Source: DASWRT01 sp036403035 (GTDB lineage: Bacteria; Pseudomonadota; Alphaproteobacteria; ATCC43930; CGMCC-115725). From it: a DNA stretch of 19,857 bases. This document shows positions 7,551 through 15,000 of this stretch, piece by piece. The notes below the pieces were generated by a model. The model saw nothing but the letters and a program-made list of their open reading frames with translations. It searched no databases and had not been told where the DNA came from. Where the stretch lies: the NCBI GenBank assembly GCA_036403035.1, contig DASWRT010000420.1:1-19857 (forward strand), given 5' to 3'. Numbering within the stretch: position 1 is the first letter of the stretch; every line of letters starts with the position of its first letter. Made by a program: the position numbers and the translations under genes.

Positions 7551-7586
7551 GACAATGTCGCATCTTTTGATGCTGTTGACAACGTC
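7551..7586 (-). promoter_or_regulatory. Candidate operator/promoter of the toxin-antitoxin operon
   Basis: Two 9-bp near-palindromes, GACAATGTC (7551-7559) and GACAACGTC (7578-7586), are direct repeats with one mismatch set 27 bp apart. Between them is a perfect inverted repeat, GCATC TTTT GATGC (7560-7573). On the minus strand, TTGTCA (within 7578-7583) could be a -35 box with GACATT as a weak -10 at 17 bp spacing. The block ends 16 bp before the antitoxin ATG and overlaps the last codon of the upstream gene. It is well placed for autoregulation by the Xre-type antitoxin. Confidence 0.5.
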
Positions 7587-8448
7587 ATTGGATGCCGACC
7601 GGACCCTTTCCACGGCTCGGCAGACGGACGGTCGCGCGGATGCCGGACAGATCGCCGCGCGATTCGAGGCGCCCCGTTGCGGCGAGGGCGCGGATGCGGG
7701 CGAGAACGACCAAGTCGCCGCTCTGGTGGAGCGACGCGTCGTCAAAGGCCGCAAGCGCCTGACGGGCTACTCTCGCTATCGGTTGCCACTCCTGCGTTGC
7801 GAAGCTCAGCAGCAGCGAATCGAAAGCGGTGATCGGCGCCGAGACGAGTTCGTCACCTTCGACAATGCGGAGCGGCGCATTCTCGGCGCGCAAGCGCCGC
7901 CACATTTCGCGGTAACCGTCCAGCCGGTCCGGCGACAATGGTTCGGCACGGTCGAAGAGCCGTGCTTCGAGTATCCGGAACGCGGGAAGCAGCGGCAGGC
8001 TCATCGCCAGCCGCATCGGTGGCGACAAGGCGCGCCCGTCCTGATCGACGCCGGCTTTTCCGGCAGGAATGCGGAAATCGGTAAGGTCGACGAGGTCGCA
8101 CGGCAGCAGCGCCTCCTCGAGCCGCCACAGGACTTCGAGGAAGCCGGCATATTCGCTCGCGACCCGTCGCGAGACCCAGGCAACCCGCCGCGTCGACCGG
8201 GGCGGCCCCAGCGCCGCCGTCCAGAATGCCTGCGTTTCGGCTGCGAGCTCTTGCGTCGCCTCATACTCCAACTGCTCTTCAACCCAGGCGTTGCGCAGCT
8301 CCGGGTCCGGCGGATCGATCGGCCCGTAAGCGAGGTCGTCGGGGAAGGAGATGACGGTTTCCTCGCGCCCGACCTCGGCCAGAGCCTTGCGAAGGCCGAG
8401 CGCGGCTGAGAGATGAAAGACGATATGGAGCGTGGCGGTGGCGGTCAC
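7585..8448 (-). CDS. DUF1835/DUF3658-type protein
   Basis: This 287-aa protein opens with the DUF1835 pattern: TLHIVFHLSAALGLRKAL at about 6-23, followed by ETVISFPDDLAYGPIDPPD (about 29-47). The C-terminal stretch (about 240-280), with DLVVLARIRALAATGRLE and an ending GIRATVRLP, fits DUF3658, the usual partner domain. There is no signal peptide or membrane segment. Both domains lack an established biochemical function, so none is assigned. The start is a GTG at 8448 without an obvious ribosome binding site. The stop lies 49 bp from the antitoxin start in the same orientation, so the promoter of the toxin-antitoxin pair overlaps its 3' end, and readthrough from this gene is possible. It is divergent from the thioesterase gene. 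Confidence 0.8.
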   Translation of the reverse strand: MTATATLHIVFHLSAALGLRKALAEVGREETVISFPDDLAYGPIDPPDPELRNAWVEEQLEYEATQELAAETQAFWTAALGPPRSTRRVAWVSRRVASEYAGFLEVLWRLEEALLPCDLVDLTDFRIPAGKAGVDQDGRALSPPMRLAMSLPLLPAFRILEARLFDRAEPLSPDRLDGYREMWRRLRAENAPLRIVEGDELVSAPITAFDSLLLSFATQEWQPIARVARQALAAFDDASLHQSGDLVVLARIRALAATGRLESRGDLSGIRATVRLPSRGKGPVGIQ

Positions 8449-8505
8449 GGGCGATACTGCCGTTGCGGGATTCCAGTCTCATTATTGCACGCCAAAGTTG
8501 CGACG

Positions 8506-8527
8506 CGCGAGCGATACGCGAGCGATA
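8506..8527. repeat. Perfect tandem 11-bp repeat in a divergent promoter region
   Basis: CGCGAGCGATA occurs twice head to tail (8506-8516 and 8517-8527) in the 191-bp gap between the divergent DUF1835 and thioesterase genes. An 11-bp period places both copies on the same face of the helix, which would suit a dimeric regulator. Chance duplication cannot be excluded. Confidence 0.6.
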
Positions 8528-8639
8528 GATGATGAACGTACCGAATAACAATGCGATGCGGCCGGAGCCGCGCCGCTCTGCAACCGCCACGCCGCCAGCC
8601 CGTTCACCGGGGGAACGACAGACTGGGAGGGGCAGCCGC

Positions 8640-9041
8640 ATGCGACCGATACCGACGGGGACGAAGGGGACGGCGATGCTGCTTGTCCAGCCGGAGCATC
8701 TCGCGAGCCGGTTCAAGGACGTGACGCTGCCGCCGGTGCTGGCGACGCCGGTCATGGTGCTGGTGATGGAGAACGCGGCGCTCAACGCGATCCGCGCGTT
8801 CCTCGATCCCGGCGAGACGGCGGTCGGCACCGGGGTCTGCGTCAAGCATCTCGCCGCGACGCCGGTCGGGCAGCAGGTGCGCGCCGAGGCGGAGGTCGTC
8901 CGGGTCGACGGGCGGCACATCGAGTTCACCGTCACCGCGCACGACGAGACCGAGGAGATCGGCCGCGGCACGCACGAGCGGATGGCGGTCGACGTCGAGC
9001 GGATGATGCGGCGGCTGGCGGCGAAAGCCGGCGGTACCTGA
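8640..9041 (+). CDS. FlK-like (fluoroacetyl-CoA thioesterase family) hot-dog thioesterase
   Basis: This 133-aa protein matches the single hot-dog fold thioesterases related to fluoroacetyl-CoA thioesterase FlK. Family-typical sequence includes PPVLATPVMVLVMENAALNA (about 28-47), GETAVGTGVCVKHLAATPVG (about 55-74), and the end GRGTHERMAVD (about 107-117). The glutamate in VMENAA, the threonine in the GTGV segment and the histidine in KHLAATP fall where FlK has its catalytic Glu, Thr and His. Most bacterial members are not involved in fluoroacetate resistance and act on unknown acyl-CoA esters. The ATG at 8640 is preferred over 8529 because GGGAGGGG precedes it and the upstream extension is low-complexity. 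The flavoprotein gene follows after 48 bp on the same strand. Confidence 0.85.
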   Translation: MRPIPTGTKGTAMLLVQPEHLASRFKDVTLPPVLATPVMVLVMENAALNAIRAFLDPGETAVGTGVCVKHLAATPVGQQVRAEAEVVRVDGRHIEFTVTAHDETEEIGRGTHERMAVDVERMMRRLAAKAGGT

Positions 9042-9089
9042 CGGCGGCGGCTTGCGCCGCCGGGCGCGCACCGCTATGCGCGGCGCGAC

Positions 9090-10364
9090 ATGGACGACGA
9101 CGCCGCTCCCTCCCCTCCTCTCGTCGCGATCGTCGGCGCCGGCCCGGCGGGGCTGATGGCGGCGGAGACGCTGGCGGCGGCGGGCGGGGAGTTCCGTGTC
9201 CACCTGTTCGACGCGATGCCGTCGGTCGGGCGGAAGTTCCTGATGGCGGGAAAGAGCGGGCTCAACCTGACGCATGCGGAGCCGTCCGACGGGTTCCTCG
9301 GCCGGTTCGGGGCGGCGCGGGAGCGGCTGGCGCCAGTGCTGGCGGCGTTCGGACCGGGCGCCGTGCGGGACTGGGCGGCCGATCTCGGGATCGAGACGTT
9401 CGTCGGCAGCTCCGGCCGGGTGTTCCCGACCGACTTCAAGGCGGCGCCGCTGCTGAGGGCGTGGCTCCGCCGGCTGCGCGCGGCCGGGGTGCAGATCCAT
9501 GTTAGGCACCGCTGGGCCGGGTGGAGCGACAGCGGCGGCGCGCTCGCCTTCGAGACGCCGCAGGGGCGGGTCGAGGTCGCGGCGGACGCGGCGGTGCTGG
9601 CGCTCGGCGGGGCGAGCTGGCCGCGACTCGGCTCGGACGCGGCGTGGGTGCCGCTGCTGCGGCAACGCGGCGTCGCGGTGATGCGGCTGCGCCCGGCCAA
9701 TTGCGGCTTCGACGTCGCCGGGGGATGGAGCGCGCCGTTCCGCGAGCGGTTCGCCGGGGCGCCGGTCAAGGCGGTCGCGCTGACCGGCCCGGACGGGCAG
9801 CGTACGCGCGGCGAGTTCGTGATCACCGAAACGGGGATCGAGGGCAGCGCCGTCTATGCCCATTCGGCAACGCTGCGCAACGCGATCGAGGCAACAGGCG
9901 GGGCCGGGGCGGTGCTGACGCTCGACCTTGCGCCGGACCGCGACGCGGCGCGGCTGGCGCGCGACCTCGGCGGGCCGCGCGGCGGGCGGTCGCTGGCGAA
10001 CCATCTGCGCCGGGCGGCGGGGATCGAGGGCGCGAAGGCCGGGCTGCTGCGCGAATGCGTGCCGGCGGAGACGCTGAACGACGCCGGGCGGCTGACGGCG
10101 GCGATCAAGGCGCTGCCGCTGCGGCTCGCCGCGCCGCGGCCGGTCGAGGAGGCGATCAGCAGCGCCGGGGGCGTGGCGCTCGATGCGCTCGACGGGAACT
10201 GGATGCTGCGGGACCTGCCCGGCACGTTCTGCGCCGGAGAGATGCTGGACTGGGAGGTGCCGACCGGCGGCTATCTCCTCACCGGCTGCATGGCGTTGGG
10301 GCGGGCGGCGGGCCTGGGGGCCGCCGCATGGCTGCGGCAGCGCGAGCCGCCGCGTTCTTCGTAG
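9090..10364 (+). CDS. HI0933/BaiN-like FAD-dependent oxidoreductase (TIGR03862 type)
   Basis: This 424-aa flavoprotein begins with a Rossmann dinucleotide-binding motif, VAIVGAGPAG (residues 12-21). It carries the family signature GRKFLMAGKSGLNLTHAE (47-64) and closes with a second FAD-contacting segment, FCAGEMLDWEVPTGGYLLTG, about 40 residues from the end. These place it in the HI0933-like flavoprotein family, closest by its AGKSGLNLTHAE version to the TIGR03862 (PP_4765-like) subgroup. The reaction is unknown for most members; BaiN of Clostridium reduces bile-acid intermediates but is a distant comparison. No signal peptide or membrane segment is present, so it is cytoplasmic. It shares orientation with the thioesterase and ends 12 bp from the converging antiporter gene. 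The ATG at 9090 lacks a good ribosome binding site. Confidence 0.87.
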   Translation: MDDDAAPSPPLVAIVGAGPAGLMAAETLAAAGGEFRVHLFDAMPSVGRKFLMAGKSGLNLTHAEPSDGFLGRFGAARERLAPVLAAFGPGAVRDWAADLGIETFVGSSGRVFPTDFKAAPLLRAWLRRLRAAGVQIHVRHRWAGWSDSGGALAFETPQGRVEVAADAAVLALGGASWPRLGSDAAWVPLLRQRGVAVMRLRPANCGFDVAGGWSAPFRERFAGAPVKAVALTGPDGQRTRGEFVITETGIEGSAVYAHSATLRNAIEATGGAGAVLTLDLAPDRDAARLARDLGGPRGGRSLANHLRRAAGIEGAKAGLLRECVPAETLNDAGRLTAAIKALPLRLAAPRPVEEAISSAGGVALDALDGNWMLRDLPGTFCAGEMLDWEVPTGGYLLTGCMALGRAAGLGAAAWLRQREPPRSS

Positions 10365-10376
10365 CGCCGCCGCCGG

Positions 10377-11666
10377 TCAGGGCCGCGCGGGAACCGCCGC
10401 CGCGGCTCGGCCGCTGCCGCGCCGCACCGCTCCGGTGAGGTAGAGCAGAGGCTTCGTCGCAGCCGTCGTGACGAGCGCCATCAGCACGAGAGCCGTGAAG
10501 CCGGTCGGCGTCAGCACCCCGGCGTCGAGCAGCACGGTCAGGACGACGACCTCCATCAGCCCCTTGCTCTGCATCATCGCGCCCAGCGTCAGGGCATGCG
10601 GCCAGCTCTCGCCGATCCACCGCGCCGGGAGCGCCGTGCCGATCATCTTGCCGAGCATCGTCGCCGCCGTCGCGATCGCGAAGATGCCGGCGAGCGCGGC
10701 GAACGAGCCGGCGGAAAAGCTCGTCTTCAACCCGGTCAGCACGAAGAAGAACGGCAGCAGCACCACCACGGTGACCGTCTCCAGCCGCTCGGCGATCGCA
10801 CGGCGCGCCGCCGCCGGCATGACGGCGCCGGCCGCGAACCCGCCGATCACGTAATGCAGGCCGATCAGCTCGGCCGCGAAAGAAGACGCCGCGACGGTGC
10901 CGACGACCAGGACGGTCCCGGCCTCGCCGAGCGGCCGCCCGTCCGGCGGCGGCGACAGGAGCCGCGCGAGAAGCGGCCGGACGACCAGCACCGCCACGGC
11001 GAGATAGAGCGTGCTGAGCACCGGCATCGCCAGGGTCGCCAGCGGCCCGCCGCCGACGCCGCTGTGATCGCTCCGCCCGAGAGCCGCGATCAGCAGCGCC
11101 AGGAACAGCCAGAGCAGCCCGTCATTGACCGCCGCGCAGACCAGGGCCTGACTGCCCGCGCGGCTGTCGAGCAGGCCGCTTTCGCGGAGGATCGCGGCGA
11201 GCACCGGCAGCGCCGTGATCCCCAGGGAGATGCCGATCGCGAGCGAGAACTGCCAGACCGAGGCGCCGGCGCCGATTTCGGCCGGCCACGCGGCAGCGAT
11301 CACGCCGCCGGCGAGCGTGCCGAGCGTCGCCGGGACGACGATGCTGCCGACGCCGACGAGCGCGAGGCCCGGACCGGAGCGGCGCAGCTCCAGGAAATCG
11401 AGATGCAGTCCGCTCAGGAACGAGAACAGCACGACCGCCAACGAGGCGAGCCCGGACAGCGCTGCAACCGACTGCGGCGGGAAAACGGCTCGCCAGATGT
11501 CGGGGGCGAGCGCTCCCAAACCGGACGGCCCCAACATCATGCCGCATAGGATCTGCACCACGACAAGCGGCACGACGGAGCGCAGGCCGAGATGCCGCCA
11601 GAGCAAATAAGGGGCTCCGACGATGATCAGCGCCTGTCCGAAGAAGAGCGTGGCGGCCTGGGGCAT
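10377..11666 (-). CDS. CPA2-type cation/proton antiporter
   Basis: This 429-aa integral membrane protein has about 11-13 hydrophobic helices covering nearly its full length, and no C-terminal TrkA-N or USP domain. The conserved core ITALPVLAAILRESGLL (about residues 155-171) is followed by VCAAVNDGLLWLFLALL (about 181-197); the Asn-Asp pair stands where CPA antiporters keep the ion-binding acidic residues. GLHYVIGGFAAGAVMP (about 269-284) is another family motif. It should exchange Na+ or K+ for protons across the inner membrane, but ion preference cannot be read. The ATG at 11666 has no strong ribosome binding site. It converges with the flavoprotein gene, with only 12 bp between stops, and is probably transcribed alone. 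Confidence 0.9.
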   Translation of the reverse strand: MPQAATLFFGQALIIVGAPYLLWRHLGLRSVVPLVVVQILCGMMLGPSGLGALAPDIWRAVFPPQSVAALSGLASLAVVLFSFLSGLHLDFLELRRSGPGLALVGVGSIVVPATLGTLAGGVIAAAWPAEIGAGASVWQFSLAIGISLGITALPVLAAILRESGLLDSRAGSQALVCAAVNDGLLWLFLALLIAALGRSDHSGVGGGPLATLAMPVLSTLYLAVAVLVVRPLLARLLSPPPDGRPLGEAGTVLVVGTVAASSFAAELIGLHYVIGGFAAGAVMPAAARRAIAERLETVTVVVLLPFFFVLTGLKTSFSAGSFAALAGIFAIATAATMLGKMIGTALPARWIGESWPHALTLGAMMQSKGLMEVVVLTVLLDAGVLTPTGFTALVLMALVTTAATKPLLYLTGAVRRGSGRAAAAVPARP

Positions 11667-11791
11667 GCGGGAGGACTGCCGGAAAGGTGCGCGGGGCGAT
11701 GCGGCGGCGCCGCACCGCGGGCAACCGAGCGCCGCCCGGATTACACGGGGCCGCCGGACATGTCCATCAAGGTTTCCGCATTCGAAGGCCC

Positions 11792-11815
11792 GCGCCGGCC
11801 CCGCACGGCCGGCGC
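11792..11815 (-). terminator. Terminator-like stem downstream of the small exported protein gene
   Basis: GCGCCGGCC (11792-11800) and GGCCGGCGC (11807-11815) make a perfect 9-bp GC-only stem with a 6-nt loop, 52 bp past the stop of the small gene. No T-run follows on either strand, so termination is plausible but not shown. Confidence 0.35.
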
Positions 11816-11867
11816 CTGCCCGCAGACCGGCGAGTCACGCTCGCCGGCGGTCCGTATCAGTTCCGGA

Positions 11868-12140
11868 TCAGTTCTGGCCTTCCTTCTCGATCTTCTTCTT
11901 CGAATGGTGCTTCTCGGCGGCGCCCGCCGCCCCGCCGACCGCGGCGCCCTTCTTGGCGCTGCCGCCGGACATCTTGCTGACCGCGGCGCCGCCGGCCGCG
12001 CCCTTCATGGCGCCGCCCTTCGGCTTCGGCTGCTGCTCGGACTGGGCGTTGTTGTCGTCGGCGGCGCGGGACACCGCCGGTGCGAGCGTCGCGACGGCGA
12101 AGCCCAGGCACACGGGAATGACGAATTTGCGGATGTTCAT
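11868..12140 (-). CDS. Small exported Gly/Ala/Lys-rich protein
   Basis: This 90-aa protein has a clear Sec signal peptide (residues 1-26, MNIRKF then a hydrophobic core ending in AVSRA, cleavage probably before ADDNN). The mature part of about 64 residues is low-complexity: repeated Gly-Ala-Ala and Gly-Gly-Ala blocks with spaced lysines (GGAMKGAAGGAAVSKMSGG), ending in a basic stretch, EKHHSKKKIEKEGQN. No cysteine lies near the cleavage site, so it is not a lipoprotein. The Gly-rich centre is reminiscent of glycine-zipper segments but too short to assign. A GGAGG site precedes the ATG at 12140 closely. It is divergent from the MFS gene and probably stands alone. Function unknown; a periplasmic or envelope role is inferred from the signal peptide. 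Confidence 0.8.
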   Translation of the reverse strand: MNIRKFVIPVCLGFAVATLAPAVSRAADDNNAQSEQQPKPKGGAMKGAAGGAAVSKMSGGSAKKGAAVGGAAGAAEKHHSKKKIEKEGQN

Positions 12141-12287
12141 GATCACCTCCAAACACAGGGTAACAGGAGCAGGTAACCCCGAGTTCCGCCGACGGCGCCG
12201 AACCTGTCCCCGCCGGGCGCGTTTGCATGATAACGGGCGTCGGCGACGGGTACGCCCGAAGTACAGAAGACCGGAGGAGACGCGTAA

Positions 12288-13607
12288 ATGGCGGAAACGA
12301 TCGCTTCGCCGACCCTGGTATCGTCCCCCACGACGGCCTCGCCGCGCATCAGGCGGGTGCAGCGGACGGCGCTGGCGCTGCTGGTGCTGAGCGGCGTCGT
12401 CAACTACATCGACCGTGCGACGCTGGCGATCGGCAACCCGCTGATCCGCGAGGAGCTGGGCCTGTCGGTCGCCGACATGGGGCTGCTGCTCTCGGCGTTC
12501 CTCTGGGCATACGCCTTCTCGCAGCTCCCCGCCGGAGCGCTGGTCGACCGGCTCGGGCCGCGCCGCATGCTGACGATAAGCCTCGGCCTGTGGTCGCTGG
12601 CGCAGCTCCTCGGCGGGCTGGTGCGGAGCTTCGGGGAGTTCTTCGCGGCACGCGTGCTGCTCGGCATCGGCGAGGCGCCGCAGTTCCCGACCAGCGCGCG
12701 CGTCGTGCGCGACTGGTTCCACGAGCGGGAGCGCGGGCTCGCGACCGGCATCTGGAACTGCTCCTCGACGCTCGGCACCGCGGTGTCGGCGCCGCTCCTC
12801 ACCTTCCTGATGCTGAGCTTCGGCTGGCGCTGGATGTTCGCGGTCATGGGGGTTGCCGGCCTCCTCGTCGCCGCAGCCTTCTACATCCTGCACCGCGACC
12901 CCGGCGAGGCGGGACTGCGGCCGGAGGAGCGGCGCCACCTCGCGGACGCGGAGGGCGATGCGGAGCAGCGGCCGGTGACGTGGGCGGACTGGAAGCGCCT
13001 GTTCCGCTTTCGCACGACGTGGGGAATGATCTTCGGCTTCTTCGGGACGATCTACGTGCTGTGGATCTACGGCGCGTGGCTGCCGGGCTACCTGGAGATG
13101 GAGCGGCATATCAGCATCGCGCGGACCGGCTGGCTGGCGGCGATCCCGTTCCTGTTCGGCGTCGTCGGCAGCATCCTCGGCGGCCGGGTGTGCGACATGC
13201 TGGTGCAGCGCGGCATGTCGCCGATCAACAGCCGCAAGGTGCCGATGGCCGCCTCGCTCCTCCTGACCGCGCTGTTCACCGTGCTGACTGCGGAGACGCC
13301 GAGCAACACGCTGGCGATCGTTTTCATCTCGATCTCGATGTTCCTGCTCTACGTCTCCTCCAGCGCGGCCTGGGCGATGGCGCCGATCGCCGCGCCGGCG
13401 AACTGCACCGCCTCGATCGGCTCGATGCAGAATTTCGGCGGCTATTTCGGCGGCGCGCTGGCGCCGATGGTGACCGGCTTCATCGTGCAGTCGAGCGGCT
13501 CGTTCGCGCCGGCGCTGCTGGTCGGCGCGGCGGTCGCGCTCGCCGCGGCCGTCATCTACATCGTGCTGGTCCGCGACCCGATCCCGCCGCCGGAGGCCGA
13601 GATCTGA
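12288..13607 (+). CDS. MFS transporter, anion:cation symporter (ACS)-like
   Basis: This 439-aa protein has about 12 transmembrane helices with a cytoplasmic N-terminus and a central loop near residues 200-235. ACS-family hallmarks are VNYIDRATLAIGNPLI (about residues 38-53), the loop 2-3 motif GALVDRLGPRRML (about 84-96) and GIGEAPQFPTSARVVRDWF (about 126-144). Members take up organic anions such as hexuronates, galactonate, phthalate or tartrate with protons; the substrate here cannot be told from sequence. The ATG at 12288 has CCGGAGGAG about 10 nt upstream. No catabolic gene sits beside it in the same direction; the PLP lyase gene converges with it, stops 49 bp apart. A longer overlapping plus-strand frame starting at 12227 was judged a shadow. 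Confidence 0.9.
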   Translation: MAETIASPTLVSSPTTASPRIRRVQRTALALLVLSGVVNYIDRATLAIGNPLIREELGLSVADMGLLLSAFLWAYAFSQLPAGALVDRLGPRRMLTISLGLWSLAQLLGGLVRSFGEFFAARVLLGIGEAPQFPTSARVVRDWFHERERGLATGIWNCSSTLGTAVSAPLLTFLMLSFGWRWMFAVMGVAGLLVAAAFYILHRDPGEAGLRPEERRHLADAEGDAEQRPVTWADWKRLFRFRTTWGMIFGFFGTIYVLWIYGAWLPGYLEMERHISIARTGWLAAIPFLFGVVGSILGGRVCDMLVQRGMSPINSRKVPMAASLLLTALFTVLTAETPSNTLAIVFISISMFLLYVSSSAAWAMAPIAAPANCTASIGSMQNFGGYFGGALAPMVTGFIVQSSGSFAPALLVGAAVALAAAVIYIVLVRDPIPPPEAEI

Positions 13608-13656
13608 TGCCGTCGGCCCCGGTCGGCCGGCCGGCGAGTCGAGCGCGGGATGTCCG

Positions 13657-14718
13657 TCATGACGCTGCGCCGCCGTCGCCAGGGCCGCGCACGGCGAACA
13701 CGTCGGGATAGGCGAAGAGGCCGACGCTGCCGCCGGTGTGCAGGAAGACGATGGTTTCGCCGCTTCGGAAGCGCCCGCGCTTCACGCCGTCGATCAGGCC
13801 CGCCATCGCCTTGCCGGAATAGACCGGATCGAGGAGCAGCCCTTCGGTCTCGGCGACGAGCCGGACTGCCTCTTCCATCGCCGGGTGCGGCTGGCCGTAG
13901 CCCGGACCGACGAACCCGTCATCGACGTCGATCGCCGCTTCCGCAGCAGCCGCAATGCCGGGGTCCAGTCCGAGCAGCTGCGCCGCCGGCACGACGACGT
14001 CGCGGACCTTCCGCACCTGCGCGTCGCGGGGCGCGCTGACGCCGAAACCGGCGACGCGGCAAGCGCCGCCGCCACGGCGGCCGGCAGCAGCGATCCCGAC
14101 GAGCAGGCCGGCATGCGTGCCGCCGCTGCCCGACGCGACGGCGATGCCGTCGACCGTCAGCCTGAGCGCCTCAACTTGCTCCAGCAGTTCGGCCGCCGCC
14201 TCGACGTAGCCGAGCGCGCCCACCGCGTTCGAACCGCCGACCGGCACGACATAGGGCCGCCGGCCGGAGGCGGTGCATTCCGCGGCGACCTCGGCCATGA
14301 CGGTCACGGGGTCGGCAGTACCGGGATAGTGCCGGATCTCGGCGCCGAAGAGAGCGTCGAGCAGCAGGTTCCCGCTGGTTCGATAGGCCGGCGCCCGGCC
14401 GGCGACGCTGTCGGTCAGGGCGAGGATGCAGCGAAGGCCGAGCTTCGCCGCGGCGGCCGCGGTCTGCCGTGCATGATTGGATTGCGGCGCGCCTGATGTG
14501 ACGATCGTGTCGGCTTCCCGCGCGACGGCGTCGGCGAGGAGATATTCGAGCTTGCGCGCCTTGTTGCCGCCGGTCGCCAGCCCGGTGCAATCGTCCCGCT
14601 TGACCCAGATGTCCGGTCCGTCGAGACGGCGCGAGAGGCGCGGCAGCGGCTCCAGCGGCGTCGGCCCGTGCGTGAGGGCGACTTTCGGGAAGCGGGCGAG
14701 ACGGGCACGCAGATCCAC
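13657..14718 (-). CDS. PLP-dependent lyase of the D-cysteine desulfhydrase / ACC deaminase family
   Basis: This 353-aa fold-type II PLP enzyme has the expected internal-aldimine lysine, K53, in GLATGGNKARKLEY, and the QSNHARQTAAA motif (79-89), whose serine and asparagine contact PLP and substrate carboxylate. A phosphate-binding loop, SGSGGTHAG, is at about 201-209. Likely reactions are D-cysteine to pyruvate, sulfide and ammonia (DcyD), or L-cysteate to pyruvate, sulfite and ammonia (CuyA); ACC deaminase is less likely. The sequence near the lysine fits DcyD and CuyA about equally, so no symbol is given. The start is a GTG at 14718 with an AGGA-type site. The taurine-type transporter 1.4 kb away gives weak support for a sulfonate role, but they are not in one operon. 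Confidence 0.88.
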   Translation of the reverse strand: MDLRARLARFPKVALTHGPTPLEPLPRLSRRLDGPDIWVKRDDCTGLATGGNKARKLEYLLADAVAREADTIVTSGAPQSNHARQTAAAAAKLGLRCILALTDSVAGRAPAYRTSGNLLLDALFGAEIRHYPGTADPVTVMAEVAAECTASGRRPYVVPVGGSNAVGALGYVEAAAELLEQVEALRLTVDGIAVASGSGGTHAGLLVGIAAAGRRGGGACRVAGFGVSAPRDAQVRKVRDVVVPAAQLLGLDPGIAAAAEAAIDVDDGFVGPGYGQPHPAMEEAVRLVAETEGLLLDPVYSGKAMAGLIDGVKRGRFRSGETIVFLHTGGSVGLFAYPDVFAVRGPGDGGAAS

Positions 14719-15000
14719 GATCCTGCTCCGAAAAGGCTAAGCGGCGCGGGACGGTCCGCCGCAACCGCATGCTACACCGGCGGTGCGCAAGCGCGCCAAC
14801 CAGCAGGCACGGCCCGCCACCCCAACGCCGAGTTTGGTGTGTTTGCCGCATTCTACCGGAGTTTTCTCCGTCGCAGCCGAACACCACTCGGCGGGCGTGG
14901 ACGTTTGCCTCCCGGACGCCGAGACGATCGCCCAATTTGCCGCGGAAGCCCGGCCCCGCTTTCTCTCCCGATCAAGGCATTCCTCCCCAGGAGCTTCAAC

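Noticed and set aside
6331..7563. 410-residue version of the RES toxin
   Set aside because: The extra N-terminus overlaps the whole antitoxin gene in another frame and has no domain sequence; the GTG at 7089 gives the usual overlapping TA layout.
8604..10004. Long minus-strand open frame across the thioesterase and flavoprotein genes
   Set aside because: Arg/Pro-rich sequence without motifs, antisense to two clearly recognisable genes.
12141..13109. Minus-strand N-terminal extension of the small exported protein (413-residue frame)
   Set aside because: The extension is antisense to the MFS gene and would bury the clear signal peptide; GGAGG supports the ATG at 12140.
12227..13711. 494-codon plus-strand frame over the MFS gene
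   Set aside because: Arg/Gly/Ala-rich shadow; the ATG frame at 12288 encodes a full 12-helix transporter.
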